NCBI RefSeq assembly: GCF_000731315.1
Contig: NZ_HG938354.1
Coordinates: 1,743,066 to 1,807,065, forward strand
Origin: Neorhizobium galegae bv. orientalis str. HAMBI 540
GTDB taxonomy: Bacteria; Pseudomonadota; Alphaproteobacteria; Rhizobiales; Rhizobiaceae
Reading direction: 5' to 3'
DNA length: 64,000 nt
Shown here: positions 27,105 through 42,819 of the stretch, piece by piece
Position numbering within the stretch: the first letter of the stretch is position 1
Layout: each line of letters starts with the position of its first letter
Made by a program: the position numbers and the translations under genes
Notes under the pieces: model-generated
Database searches by the model: none
What the model was told of the DNA's origin: nothing
The model's input: only the letters and a program-made list of their open reading frames with translations

Positions 27105-28199
27105 ATGGCAGGATTGACGCTTCGAAACGTCGGCAAGCGCTATGGGGCGCTGTCCATCATCCAGGGGCTGAATCTGGACATCCACGACGGCGAGTTTCTT
27201 GTTCTCGTCGGTCCATCGGGCTGCGGAAAGTCGACGCTCCTGCGCATGATCGCAGGCCTCGAAGACATCAGCGAAGGAACGATCTCGATCGGCGGAAAGG
27301 TCGTCAACGACTTGCCCGCCTCCAAGCGCGAGCTTTCCATGGTCTTTCAAAGCTACGCTCTCTATCCTCATATGAGCGTGCGAAAGAACCTGGCTTTCGG
27401 CCTTCAGAACTTCAAGGTATCGCGCGCCGAGGTGGAGCGGCGGGTGGCGGACGCCGCGCGCATCCTGCAGATCGAGCAGCTTATGGACCGCAAGCCGCGC
27501 CAGCTTTCGGGCGGCCAGAAGCAACGCGTCGCCATCGGCAGGTCGATCGTGCGCGAGCCGCAGCTTTTCCTGTTCGACGAGCCGCTTTCCAATCTGGACG
27601 CGGAACTGCGCGTGCAGATGCGCGCGGAACTGGCCTCGCTTTACGCCCGCCTCGGCACCACCATGATCTACGTGACCCATGACCAGGTTGAAGCGATGAC
27701 CATGGCAAGCCGGATCGTGGTCCTGCGCGGTGGCAAGATCGAACAGCTCGGTACGCCGCAGGAACTCTATACACGGCCGCAGAACCTCTTCGTAGCGGGC
27801 TTCATCGGCTCTCCGAAGATCAACATGCTACAGGCAAGAGCAACCCGCGGGTCCGGAAAGACCACTGTGTCGGTGGCCGGCATGCCCGACTTTTCGATTG
27901 CCGAGCTTCCGACCGAGGATCCGGCGCTGACGTTATGCGTGCGGCCTTCGTCTTTGGGTGTCGGCAATGGCGACGTCACGGGCGAAGGCACGATCCGGCT
28001 GGTGGAATATCTTGGTAGCGAGACCTTGCTGCATATCGCGCTGTCTTCAGGCCAGGTGCTGCTGGCCAGCGACAACGGACGGACGCCCTACCGGATGGGC
28101 GATCCGGTCACCATCGGATTCGACCTCTCCGAACTCCACTATTTCGATGGCGCAGGCAAGCGCATCGAACCCATCCAGAAAGAAAGCCAAGCACAGTGA
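27105..28199 (+). CDS. Sugar ABC importer ATPase (MalK/UgpC type)
   Basis: This is a 364-residue subunit with Walker A GPSGCGKST (36-44), Q-loop in SMVFQSYALYPHM, signature LSGGQKQ (134-140), Walker B LFLFDE (154-159) and switch H192. TOBE/MalK regulatory segments follow from about residue 235. It completes the importer of the GH105 locus. Its stop overlaps the GTG start of the first oxidoreductase (GTGA). Confidence 0.92.
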   Translation: MAGLTLRNVGKRYGALSIIQGLNLDIHDGEFLVLVGPSGCGKSTLLRMIAGLEDISEGTISIGGKVVNDLPASKRELSMVFQSYALYPHMSVRKNLAFGLQNFKVSRAEVERRVADAARILQIEQLMDRKPRQLSGGQKQRVAIGRSIVREPQLFLFDEPLSNLDAELRVQMRAELASLYARLGTTMIYVTHDQVEAMTMASRIVVLRGGKIEQLGTPQELYTRPQNLFVAGFIGSPKINMLQARATRGSGKTTVSVAGMPDFSIAELPTEDPALTLCVRPSSLGVGNGDVTGEGTIRLVEYLGSETLLHIALSSGQVLLASDNGRTPYRMGDPVTIGFDLSELHYFDGAGKRIEPIQKESQAQ

Positions 28200-29491
28200 A
28201 GATCGCCATTGTTGGATGCGGCTCCCGGCATCAGATGTTCCGCAATTCCGTAGTTGAAGATTATGCCGATAAACATGAGATCGTTGCCCTTTGCGACAGC
28301 AATGCGCATCGCCTTGGCGAAGCGGCGCAGGCGGCCTCAAAGCCCGGGACGAACGGCGTCGCGACTTACCTTGCCGCCGATTTCGACCGCCTGATCGCCG
28401 AACAGAGGCCGGATACGGTCGTCGTCGCAACGCCGGATTTCCTGCATGCCGACTACATCGTTCGTGCCTTCGAGGCCGGCTGCGACGTCATTTGTGAAAA
28501 GCCGCTGACGATCGATCTCAGCCGTCTCAAGCAGATCGTCGATGCCCAGGCGCGCACGGGCCGAAAGGTCACCGTGACCTTCAACTACCGCTATTCGCCG
28601 GCACGCACCCAAATCAAGGAGCTGATTTCATCAGGAGCGATCGGCACCGTGACGGCGGTCGATTTCCGCTGGCACCTCGATCGGGTTCACGGTGCCGATT
28701 ATTTCCGCCGCTGGCACCGCCAGAAGGAGAATTCCGGCGGGCTCCTGGTCCACAAATCGACCCACCATTTCGATCTTCTCAACTGGTGGCTGGGGACCGC
28801 GCCGACGGAGGTCCTCGCCTCCGGCCGACGCGTCTTTTATCGCCCGGAAATGGCAGTGGAGCTTGGCCTCGCGGGTCGTGGGCCACGCTGCAGCGACTGT
28901 CCCGTCGCCTATAAGTGCGATTTCCGCCTCGACCTTGCGGCCGATGAGAACCTGCGCAAGCTCTATGTGGAAGCTGAGCAGGAAGACGGTTATTTCCGCG
29001 ATCTCTGCGTATTCGACGAAGAGATCGGCATCGAGGATACGATGCAGGCGCATATCCGCTACGCTTCGGGCGTCACCGCCAACTACACCCTGACTGCCTA
29101 TTCGCCTTGGGAAGGGCTGGAGATCAAGTTCCAGGGTACCAAGGGCGACATCACCCATCGCCATGTCGAGGTTCATGGGGTTTTCGGCGGCAAACGCGCC
29201 CATGCGGACGAAGATGCGATCACCACGGAACTCCACCTGGCCGGCGAGCCCCCGCGCCAGCTTGCCGTTCCGAAGGCGACGGGGGATCACGGCGGCGCGG
29301 ATCCGGTCATGCTGGGTTATATCTTTGATCCGGAAAGCATGCAGCCCGATCCTTATGGTCGTGCCTCCGATCATGTTGCCGGCGCCTGGTCCATCCTCAC
29401 CGGCATCGCCGCCAACGCTTCCATAGAAACGGGGTCGTTGGTCAACATACAATCCATGCTTCGCGCTCGCGGCATCCACCTGAAAAGGTAG
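28196..29491 (+). CDS. Gfo/Idh/MocA-family oxidoreductase 1 (with Cys cluster)
   Basis: This is a 431-residue protein with an N-terminal Rossmann fold (IAIVGCGSRHQMFRN), the family EKP motif (CDVICEKPLTIDLSRL, Lys about 102) and a C-terminal alpha/beta substrate domain containing GGLLVHKSTHHFDLLNWWLG. A Cys-rich stretch (GPRCSDCPVAYKCDF, C-x2-C-x6-C) in the second domain is seen in some longer family members and could bind metal. It starts at GTG overlapping the ATPase stop. Family members oxidise or reduce sugars or sugar acids with NAD(P); the substrate here is unknown but probably comes from the pectic oligomer. Confidence 0.82.
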   Translation: MKIAIVGCGSRHQMFRNSVVEDYADKHEIVALCDSNAHRLGEAAQAASKPGTNGVATYLAADFDRLIAEQRPDTVVVATPDFLHADYIVRAFEAGCDVICEKPLTIDLSRLKQIVDAQARTGRKVTVTFNYRYSPARTQIKELISSGAIGTVTAVDFRWHLDRVHGADYFRRWHRQKENSGGLLVHKSTHHFDLLNWWLGTAPTEVLASGRRVFYRPEMAVELGLAGRGPRCSDCPVAYKCDFRLDLAADENLRKLYVEAEQEDGYFRDLCVFDEEIGIEDTMQAHIRYASGVTANYTLTAYSPWEGLEIKFQGTKGDITHRHVEVHGVFGGKRAHADEDAITTELHLAGEPPRQLAVPKATGDHGGADPVMLGYIFDPESMQPDPYGRASDHVAGAWSILTGIAANASIETGSLVNIQSMLRARGIHLKR

Positions 29492-29496
29492 TTCCC

Positions 29497-30519
29497 ATGG
29501 CTTTTAACCTTCGCATCGGCGTCATCGGCATAGACCACGGACATATCTACGGCATGATCAACGGCATGTTGGATGCCGGTGCCACGCTCGTTGCATGGAC
29601 GACCGGCGAGGAGACGCCGGAGGCGGTCCGCAAGGCTTTCCAGAAAACCTATCCGGATCTGCCGGCTCGGCCGATGCAGGCCATCCTCGACGATGAAAGC
29701 ATTAGCCTTGTCCTCTCGGCCGCAATCAACAGCGAGCGCGCCGATATCGCGGTGGCGGCAATGGTGCACGGCAAGGACGTTCTGGTCGACAAGCCCGGCT
29801 GCACCAGCCTGGAACAGCTGGCAGATATCCAACGCACCGTCGCGGATACCGGGCGACGCTGGACCGTGTCCTTTTCCGAACGTGTCTCCGTCGAGAGCGC
29901 CACCCTGGCGGACCAGCTGATTGGCCAAGGTCGGATCGGCAAGGTGGTTCAGACGGTCGGTCTCGGACCGCATCGCTTGAATGCGCATCTGAGGCCGGAT
30001 TGGTTCTGGGACAGAGCTCGCTGCGGCGGGATTCTTGCCGATATCTGTGCCCATCAGTTCGACCAGTTCCTCCATTATACCGGATCGATCGAGGCCCGCG
30101 TTGTTTCCGCCCATGTGACCAATGTCGCAAATCCGGATCGGCCCGGATTTCAGGATTTCGGCGAGGTGCTGCTGGAAGGCAATGGCGGCCGGGGTTATGC
30201 CCGCGTCGATTGGCTGACGCCCGACGGTCTTCCCGTCTGGGGCGACGGCAGGATGACCATTCTGGGGACGGAAGGTTATATCGAGCTGCGCAAATACATC
30301 GATATCGCCGGCCGGGACGGCCAGGACCACGTCTTCCTGGTCGACAAGTCGGGTGTACAGCGGTTCGAGGCAAGCGGCGCCGGAAAGCCGTTTTTCGCCC
30401 ACCTGGCCGCCGACGTGGAAAGGCGAACCGAGACGGCCATGGGCCAGTCTCATGCGTTCCTCGCGACGCGGTTGGGGCTGCAGGCACAACTTATCGCGGA
30501 AGAGAAAACAGACCGATGA
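29497..30519 (+). CDS. Gfo/Idh/MocA-family oxidoreductase 2
   Basis: This is a 340-residue protein with IGVIGIDHGHIYGMINGMLDAG in place of the usual GxGxxG (a GIDHGH variant) and VDKPGC where relatives have EKP. The substrate domain contains GGILADICAHQFDQFLHYTG. The His-rich nucleotide loop is shared by a Gfo/Idh subgroup of uncertain cofactor use. It starts six bases after the previous stop and overlaps the next gene by four bases. The substrate is unknown. Confidence 0.8.
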   Translation: MAFNLRIGVIGIDHGHIYGMINGMLDAGATLVAWTTGEETPEAVRKAFQKTYPDLPARPMQAILDDESISLVLSAAINSERADIAVAAMVHGKDVLVDKPGCTSLEQLADIQRTVADTGRRWTVSFSERVSVESATLADQLIGQGRIGKVVQTVGLGPHRLNAHLRPDWFWDRARCGGILADICAHQFDQFLHYTGSIEARVVSAHVTNVANPDRPGFQDFGEVLLEGNGGRGYARVDWLTPDGLPVWGDGRMTILGTEGYIELRKYIDIAGRDGQDHVFLVDKSGVQRFEASGAGKPFFAHLAADVERRTETAMGQSHAFLATRLGLQAQLIAEEKTDR

Positions 30520-31586
30520 CGGAGCGTGTCCGGGTCGCCGTCATCGGCGCGGGTATAGGCAAGGCGCATATCGCGGCCTATGCCGAATTGGCCGATCTGT
30601 TCGACGTCCGTTACGTCTGCGATCTCAACCTGCCTCGGGCCGAAGACGCGGCGCAACAGGCGCCGGGCAGCCGCGCTGTTCCCGACATCAACCAGGTCTT
30701 CGCCGATCCCCTCGTGGATCTGGTCGACATCTGCCTGCCGCCTCAACTGCATGCGCCGATGACACTTGCTGCCCTGAAAGCAGGAAAGCACGTCGTCTGC
30801 GAGAAACCGCTTGCCGGTTCGATAACCGAGGTGCGCCGGATCGCCGACCTTTCCGAACGAAGCGGGCGACAGGTCTTTCCCGTATTCCAGTATCGTTATG
30901 GCGCCGGCTACCGAGCGGCACACGAACTGAAGGTCCGGGGACTTTTGGGTCGGCCTTACGTGGTGGCGCTGGAAACACATTGGCAGCGCGGACCTGATTA
31001 TTACGCAGAACGCTGGCGGGGCACCTGGAAAGGCGAACTCGGCGGCGTACTTGTCAGCCATGCATGTCATATCCACAATCTGACGACTCATCTCGTCGGA
31101 GATGTCGTGGAGGTTGCCGCCTTCCTCGACACCCGCGTCAATCCGATCGAGACCGAAGATTGCGCGGTGCTTTCCATGCGCACCGCGCAGGGCGCCTTGA
31201 TCACGTCCTCGGTCACCTTGGGTGCGGCTGGAAACAGTTCGCGGTTGAGGATGTGTTTCGAGCACGTCACGGTCACGTCGGGCGCAGAGGCCTATCAGAT
31301 AGGGGCGGGACCGTGGAAGTTCGAAGCCACCGATCCTTCGCGGCAGCCCGAGATCGACGCAGCAACGCAAGAAGCGCCCGACGTTCTTCCACGATTTCCG
31401 GGACTATTCGCGGATGTCCATGCACGTCTCATCGGCAAACCGGACCTCTATCTGCCATCGCTTCAGGAAAGCTATCACTCGATCGAGCTTGTTACGGCAA
31501 TCTACGCATCGGCAAGACAAAGCCAGATCGTACGCCTGCCGCTTTCCGCAGATCACCCCCTCGCCGCGGGGTGGCTGCCGGTCTGA
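30516..31586 (+). CDS. Gfo/Idh/MocA-family oxidoreductase 3
   Basis: This is a 356-residue protein with Rossmann motif VAVIGAGIGKAHIAAYAEL (7-25), EKP motif (HVVCEKPLAGSITEV) and GGVLVSHACHIHNLTTHLVG in the substrate domain. The ATG at 30516 overlaps the preceding stop; the frame is open further upstream only because it shadows gene 2. It ends the GH105 operon and is convergent with the signalling operon. Three consecutive family members suggest a multi-step oxidation/reduction route on one sugar rather than duplication, as they differ in length and motifs. Confidence 0.82.
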   Translation: MTERVRVAVIGAGIGKAHIAAYAELADLFDVRYVCDLNLPRAEDAAQQAPGSRAVPDINQVFADPLVDLVDICLPPQLHAPMTLAALKAGKHVVCEKPLAGSITEVRRIADLSERSGRQVFPVFQYRYGAGYRAAHELKVRGLLGRPYVVALETHWQRGPDYYAERWRGTWKGELGGVLVSHACHIHNLTTHLVGDVVEVAAFLDTRVNPIETEDCAVLSMRTAQGALITSSVTLGAAGNSSRLRMCFEHVTVTSGAEAYQIGAGPWKFEATDPSRQPEIDAATQEAPDVLPRFPGLFADVHARLIGKPDLYLPSLQESYHSIELVTAIYASARQSQIVRLPLSADHPLAAGWLPV

Positions 31587-31635
31587 ACAAGGCAGATATC
31601 TGGTTGCGAAAAATCGTAGAGCCCGAAAGGGGCGC

Positions 31636-33318
31636 TCAGGCGGCCGACGCCCGCTCGGCCACCGCGCGATGGACTGCCGTCTGAAGTTGCTCTTGAGTGA
31701 ACGGTTTCGTCATCCGCGGGAGATCTGAAAGCCCGTGATCTTCGTGTAGTTCAACATATCCGGAGGCGAGGATCACCGGCAAGCTCGGATAGGACCCGAT
31801 GATCAGGCGCGCCAGCTCCGCCCCCGTCATCCCCGGCATGGCGTGGTCCGTGATGACGAGGTCGAACCTCTGGCCAGAGTTGAGGATTTCCAGTGCGGCA
31901 GCGGCCGAGGACGCCTCCGTGGTGACATGGCCAAGATCTTCCAGCATTGCCGAGGTTCCCATGCTGACGAGCGCATCGTCATCGACCACAAGTACCGTCA
32001 GCGCATTCGGCATATTGGGGGCAACATCCTGCGGTGCGGCCTCCGGCGACGGCGCCGTCGTCACGACATCTTCGGCGATCGGCAGCCACAGGGAGACGGT
32101 CGTTCCCTCTCCCTTGACGCTCGACAGGTCCAGAATACCGCCCGATTGGGCCGCCAGACCGTGTACCATGGAAAGCCCCAGACCGGTTCCTTTCCCAGGT
32201 CCTTTCGTCGTAAAAAAGGGCTCAGCCGCACGCGTCACCGTGGCTTCGTCCATCCCCTCTCCGGTGTCGGAAACCGAGAGCCGCACGTAGCGACCGGCGG
32301 TCAAGCTGCTGGCCCGCGTGACGTCTTTTTCCTCTGCGGACACCATGATCGTGCCGCCCCCGGTCATGGCATCCCGGGCGTTGACGAACAGATTGAGGAG
32401 GGCAAGCTCGAGCTGATTGCTATCGACCAGCAACTGCGGCAGCCGTGGCGGAATGTCTTTCCTGATATCCACCCCAGGTCCGAGCGCCTTGCTCAGGAGG
32501 TCCTGAATGTTTTCGAAGAGCTCGGCGAAATCGACCGCGTGCGGCTTCAATTCCTGGCGGCGCGCGAATGCCAGCAACCGCTGGGTTAAAGCCGCGCCAC
32601 GCTCGGCCGCCTGTATCGCATTGGCGACCAGCCGCTCGCTCTTCTCATCGGTGGGAAGCCGCTTCTTCAGGAGGTTCAGGCTTCCCAGCACCGCCATCAG
32701 CAGATTGTTGAAGTCATGGGCGACGCCGCCGGTCAGCTGGCCGATCGTATCCAGCTTCTGCGCCTCGAACAGTTGAGCAAGCGCTTCTTCCCGCTCGCGT
32801 GTCCTCTGATCAATCCGTTCTTCGAGTTCTTCGTTAAGCTGACGCAATTGATTGGAGGACGCTTCGAGCTCGGCGGTACGTTCGCGAACCCTGTCCTCGA
32901 GGTCGGCGTTCAATCGCTCAAGTTCCCTCGTCTTCCGGTACAAGTCGGCGAATACCCGCACCTTGGCCCGCAGAACTTCGGGAACGATCGGTACCGAGAC
33001 ATAATCGACGGCTCCCGCCGCATAACCGCGCAGCCGGTCCGGTTCAGCCATCATGACGGCCGATACAAATATGATTGCCGTATGCTGGTAGCGGGGATGC
33101 TCCCGGATCATGCTGACGAGCTCGAAGCCATCCTGCTCCGGCATGCAGACATCCACCAGAATGACGGCAATATCGTTGCGCAGGAGGTGCTCCAAAGCCT
33201 CTCGGCCGGACTGGGCCTTGATCAGATTTTCACCAAGCTCCTGGAGCACGACCTCATAACTTAGAAGTTTTGCCGGCTGATCGTCCACGAGAAGGATATT
33301 GACAGGGTCCATGGCCAT
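31636..33318 (-). CDS. Hybrid sensor kinase, REC-HisKA-HATPase-REC
   Basis: This is a 560-residue cytosolic protein. A receiver domain at about 5-120 (LVDDQPAKL, phospho-Asp in AVILVDVCMPEQDG) is followed by a coiled coil (about 125-195). The kinase core has H-box GGVAHDFNNLLMAV, N-box LALLNLFVNARDAM and G-box GKGTGLGLSMVHG. A C-terminal receiver domain follows (VVDDDALVSMG, Asp in DLVITDHAMPGMTG). With a receiver at each end it probably relays phosphate from the giant kinase upstream, whose stop lies five bases before this start. The ATG at 33318 sits close behind AGGGG; ATG 33312 is an alternative. Confidence 0.85.
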   Translation of the reverse strand: MAMDPVNILLVDDQPAKLLSYEVVLQELGENLIKAQSGREALEHLLRNDIAVILVDVCMPEQDGFELVSMIREHPRYQHTAIIFVSAVMMAEPDRLRGYAAGAVDYVSVPIVPEVLRAKVRVFADLYRKTRELERLNADLEDRVRERTAELEASSNQLRQLNEELEERIDQRTREREEALAQLFEAQKLDTIGQLTGGVAHDFNNLLMAVLGSLNLLKKRLPTDEKSERLVANAIQAAERGAALTQRLLAFARRQELKPHAVDFAELFENIQDLLSKALGPGVDIRKDIPPRLPQLLVDSNQLELALLNLFVNARDAMTGGGTIMVSAEEKDVTRASSLTAGRYVRLSVSDTGEGMDEATVTRAAEPFFTTKGPGKGTGLGLSMVHGLAAQSGGILDLSSVKGEGTTVSLWLPIAEDVVTTAPSPEAAPQDVAPNMPNALTVLVVDDDALVSMGTSAMLEDLGHVTTEASSAAAALEILNSGQRFDLVITDHAMPGMTGAELARLIIGSYPSLPVILASGYVELHEDHGLSDLPRMTKPFTQEQLQTAVHRAVAERASAA

Positions 33319-33323
33319 ATCCC

Positions 33324-39623
<6,300 letters not shown>

Positions 39624-39880
39624 CGAAGCCCCCTGCCTTAGAGTGCCATTTAATCTAGCGCAGGATTTCAAAAAGACTACTGGCCGGGCGCACTCCGCCT
39701 CCGGCGTCAACAAGCAAATTCCGCTCGCTTATGGGACGCTAATTGCAGCAAGTGAAGGCCCGGAAAAATACGACCCAACCGGTCGATCCGGCACGCGAGC
39801 CATGGCTAAATTTGTCAAATACCGCAGTTATACGATTGACAATACGAGCAAATTTCGCTCAAAAAAGATAACAACAGATC
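39624..39880. promoter_or_regulatory. Divergent promoter region, kinase operon / DUF1537 gene
   Basis: This 257-bp gap contains the palindromic ATTTGTCAAAT at 39810-39820, matching sites upstream of the sialidase-like and importer genes and thus a candidate GntR operator. It also has a -35-like TTGACA at 39836-39841 and an imperfect dyad GAGCAAATTTCGCTC at about 39846-39860. No small gene is supported. Confidence 0.5.
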
Positions 39881-40921
39881 ATGTGGTCTAATATGCTGGT
39901 TATTCTCGCCGACGACCTGACTGGCGCGCTTGATTGCGCAGCACCGTTTGCCGGCAGGGGTTTGCATACTGAAATCGCGTTGAGCGCCGAGGCTATCGAG
40001 TGGGCCCTGCAAATGAGGCCCGCGGTTCTTTCAATCAACCTCGGATCTCGCGAAGTCGGGGCGGAGGCTGCGCGGCAGGCGACTGGTGCGGCCTTGTCGT
40101 CCCTGCCATCGGACATCGTGCTGTTCAAGAAGATCGATTCCCGCCTCAAGGGCAATATCGCCGCCGAGCTCGACGCCACGCCTTTTCACCTGATGCTAGT
40201 CGCTCCCGCGATACCTGATTTCGGACGGAATGTGCGAACCGGACATGTCGAAGGTTTCGGCCTGGACAAGCCGCTGAATGTCGCCGATGCGCTTGGCGTT
40301 CATGCCGAACGCGCCATCATTCCCGATACCCTTTCACAGGAAGACATGTCCGCGGCTCTGGCAATTGGTCGCGAGGCCGGGGCCGATCTTCTTGTCGGCG
40401 CCAGGGGTCTCGCCGAGGCGCTGGCATGTCATATGACCGGCCGTCAGGCCGCCGAACCGGCCCTGCCTAAACCGGGCCCTGCCCTTTTTGTCATCGGCTC
40501 GAGAGATCCGATCACGCTTGCGCAAGTCGAGGAACTGCGCCAGGCGGTGGTGCTTGACTATATTGCCGCGCCGAACGGACGTCTGAAAGGGGTTCTTCCA
40601 CCCCAGCATTCCGTGACACTGGTTCAGGCCACGCCGGATGGAAAGGACGATCCGCCGCTTCTGGTATCGGACAGGATGGCGGCGAGCATAGTCCCGGGCA
40701 TGACCGCACCAGCCGCCACTCTGCTTCTGTCGGGCGGGGCGACTGCCGAGGCTGTCCTGAAGGCAATGAATGTCTCGAGATTCCAGCTTCTCGGCGAATG
40801 TCTGCCGGGCCTTGGCTTGGCTTATATCGATGGCCAATGCATCATCGCCAAATCCGGCGGATTCGGCACGCCGGGCACATTGTGCGAGATAGCAAGAATA
40901 GCCAAGGGCGAGAAGGATTGA
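39881..40921 (+). CDS. Four-carbon acid sugar kinase (DUF1537, DtnK/OtnK-like)
   Basis: This 346-residue protein has the N-terminal DUF1537 motif LADDLTGALDCAAPFA (about 8-23), KKIDSRLKGNIAAEL, and the C-terminal nucleotide-binding motif LLSGGATAEAVLKAM with KSGGFGTPGTL. It is shorter than the usual 400-430 residues, mainly in the middle. Family members phosphorylate D-threonate, D-erythronate or 3-oxo-tetronate at C4. The PdxA homologue in the same locus points to D-threonate kinase (DtnK), because DtnK and PdxA2 act in sequence. The start could be ATG 39881 or 39893. It is co-transcribed with the GntR gene. Confidence 0.8.
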   Translation: MWSNMLVILADDLTGALDCAAPFAGRGLHTEIALSAEAIEWALQMRPAVLSINLGSREVGAEAARQATGAALSSLPSDIVLFKKIDSRLKGNIAAELDATPFHLMLVAPAIPDFGRNVRTGHVEGFGLDKPLNVADALGVHAERAIIPDTLSQEDMSAALAIGREAGADLLVGARGLAEALACHMTGRQAAEPALPKPGPALFVIGSRDPITLAQVEELRQAVVLDYIAAPNGRLKGVLPPQHSVTLVQATPDGKDDPPLLVSDRMAASIVPGMTAPAATLLLSGGATAEAVLKAMNVSRFQLLGECLPGLGLAYIDGQCIIAKSGGFGTPGTLCEIARIAKGEKD

Positions 40922-40924
40922 ACG

Positions 40925-41629
40925 ATGGGGCTTGAGAGCGGCACTGCCCGCAAGGGCCTTCCCGATATCGTCTTTGAGCGGATGTTGCGCGCGATCAAGT
41001 CGGGGGCGTACAAGCCGGACGAACGGTTGCCGACCGAACACGAGCTGGCCAACGAATTCGAAGTGTCGCGGCCGGTCATCCGGGAAGCGCTGAGGCGGTT
41101 GCGCGAGCAGGGACTGATCTATTCGAGACGCGGTGCCGGCAGCTTCGTGCGTGCGCTCGGCCTGCGTGAACCGCTCGGATTCGGCCAGCTGGAAAACGTC
41201 GCCGATCTCCTCAACTGTTATGAATTTCGCATGACGCTTGAGCCAGCGGCAGCGGCAGCGGCGGCAGCGCGTCATGACAAGGAGAGCCTGGCGGCGATAA
41301 AACGGGCTCTGGAATTGCTGCGCGATGCCACGAACCGCCAGGCCCATCGGGAAGATGCCGACTACCAGTTCCATCTGGCCATCGCGCGTGCGGCTCAGAA
41401 CAACTACTTCTCGACGGCGATGGAAGCCCTGAAAGACCACATTGCCATGGGCATGAAATTCCACGGAGCCTCCGTCAAAAGAGAAGCCACCGGACTGGCG
41501 AAGGTGTTCGGCGAGCATGAGGCAATCGCCGATGCGATCACTCGCAGAGACCAGGAAGGGTCGCGGCAATTGATGCTGGACCACTTGAAGGGTTCACGCG
41601 AGCGACTGTTTCAGTCGTCGCACCGATAA
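40925..41629 (+). CDS. GntR-family regulator, FCD subfamily
   Basis: This is a 234-residue protein. The GntR winged helix is YKPDERLPTEHELANEFEVSRPVIREALRRLREQGLIYSRRGAGSFV (about 22-68), and an FCD all-helical effector domain follows from about 90, with metal/ligand-type Asp and His residues (EFRMTLEPAAA, DADYQFHLAIARAAQN). It lies three bases after the kinase gene. It probably represses the whole tetronate/aldolase locus through the TTTGTCAAA-type sites; FCD regulators generally bind the small organic acid whose pathway they control. Confidence 0.85.
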   Translation: MGLESGTARKGLPDIVFERMLRAIKSGAYKPDERLPTEHELANEFEVSRPVIREALRRLREQGLIYSRRGAGSFVRALGLREPLGFGQLENVADLLNCYEFRMTLEPAAAAAAAARHDKESLAAIKRALELLRDATNRQAHREDADYQFHLAIARAAQNNYFSTAMEALKDHIAMGMKFHGASVKREATGLAKVFGEHEAIADAITRRDQEGSRQLMLDHLKGSRERLFQSSHR

Positions 41630-41653
41630 AACCTGGATGCGTCATCTGGAAAT

Positions 41654-41685
41654 CGGCCATCCGGCAGCATACCGCCGGATGGCCG
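41654..41685. terminator. Bidirectional terminator between convergent GntR and alcohol dehydrogenase genes
   Basis: CGGCCATCCGGC, an 8-base loop and the mirror arm GCCGGATGGCCG form a perfect 12-bp stem centred in the 61-bp gap between the two stop codons, with TTCCTTC on the plus side. Confidence 0.75.
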
Positions 41686-41690
41686 TTCCT

Positions 41691-42809
41691 TCAAAATGCC
41701 GCCTCGTAGATTCCCAGCACATCCTGGACACTCATTTCGGCCGGGTTGTTATCCATCAGCCGACGGATGGCATGCGCCTCCGAAGCGTAGAGGGAAAGTT
41801 CCTCCTGCTTGGCGCCATGAGCCGCCAGCGACATCTGGATGCCAAGCCCTCCGCAGAAATCGTAGGCTGAAGAGCGCAATTCGTCCGAGGAGAGGTGATC
41901 GCCAAGGCCCAATGCTGCAGCCACTTCCGCAGTCTTCGCGGCAACGACCGGCTGATTGAAAGCCAGGACATGCGGGAAAACGATGGCATTCGCCAGGCCG
42001 TGCGGCAGGTTGAGACGCGTGCCCAGCGGATAGGCGATCGCATGGCCGGCCGCCGTATTGACCGGGCCGAGGCAAATGCCGCCGTAATAGGAAGCAAGCA
42101 TCAGCCCTTCGCGGGCCTCCGTATCGTGCCCGTCCTTCACCGCCCGCGCCAGATACCGGCCGACCAGCCCAAAACCCATGCGGGCAAAACCGTCGATCAT
42201 CGGATGGGCACGGCGGTTGGTGAAGGCCTCGACGCAATGCGCCATGGCATCGACACCCGTAGCAGCCGTCACAGCCGGAGGCACCGAATAGGTCAGCTCA
42301 GGATCGAGCACCGCGAAATCGGCGATCATGTGCGGGCTCTCCACCGCGATCTTGGTCCGCTTGACCGGATCGGTGATAAGCGAGCGGATACCCGCCTCCG
42401 AGCCGGTACCCGCGGTGGTCGCGACCTGGACAAGCCGCGTGCGGCGACCGGCGACGCGATTGGGACCGGCAACGTCCTCAAGCGTCTGCTCGGAATCCCA
42501 CAGCGCTGCAACCAGCTTGGCGACATCCAATACCGATCCACCACCAAGTCCGACGATCATTTGCGGGCGGGTCTTGCGGGCGGCCTCCAGCGCAGCATCC
42601 AGCGTTGCGGTATCCGGCTCGCCTGGAATGGCGTCGAATACGGAAAATCGGCCAGGTAACTGCAGACGGTCAACGAAGCCTGCCGTAATCGGCGTGGCAA
42701 TGACCAGGGTCGAGGCGACATCTTCGGCCCAGGGGCCAACCTGGCTGATCGTGCCGGCACCGACGGCGAGGCGCAGCGGCTGGTGGAGTGTGATGGGTGC
42801 AATGGCCAT
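41691..42809 (-). CDS. Iron-containing (type III) alcohol dehydrogenase
   Basis: This is a 372-residue protein with the NAD motif GLGGGSVLDVAK (GGGS at 89-92) and the classical metal ligands D187, H191 (GVDAMAHCVEAF), H256 and H270 (GHAIAYPLGTRLNLPHG). Such enzymes interconvert alcohols and aldehydes with NAD(P)H. It is the last gene of the sialidase-PdxA-dehydrogenase operon. In the proposed pathway it would reduce the aldehyde of a four-carbon aldehyde acid to give a tetronate for the DUF1537 kinase. That substrate is inference; maleylacetate reductase relatives have a similar sequence. Confidence 0.85.
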   Translation of the reverse strand: MAIAPITLHQPLRLAVGAGTISQVGPWAEDVASTLVIATPITAGFVDRLQLPGRFSVFDAIPGEPDTATLDAALEAARKTRPQMIVGLGGGSVLDVAKLVAALWDSEQTLEDVAGPNRVAGRRTRLVQVATTAGTGSEAGIRSLITDPVKRTKIAVESPHMIADFAVLDPELTYSVPPAVTAATGVDAMAHCVEAFTNRRAHPMIDGFARMGFGLVGRYLARAVKDGHDTEAREGLMLASYYGGICLGPVNTAAGHAIAYPLGTRLNLPHGLANAIVFPHVLAFNQPVVAAKTAEVAAALGLGDHLSSDELRSSAYDFCGGLGIQMSLAAHGAKQEELSLYASEAHAIRRLMDNNPAEMSVQDVLGIYEAAF

Positions 42810-42819
42810 GACGCGTTCC

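Noticed and set aside
26313..27680. Minus-strand frame of 455 codons opposite the sugar importer genes
   Set aside because: The plus-strand permease and ATPase genes account for this DNA; the antisense translation has no recognisable domain.
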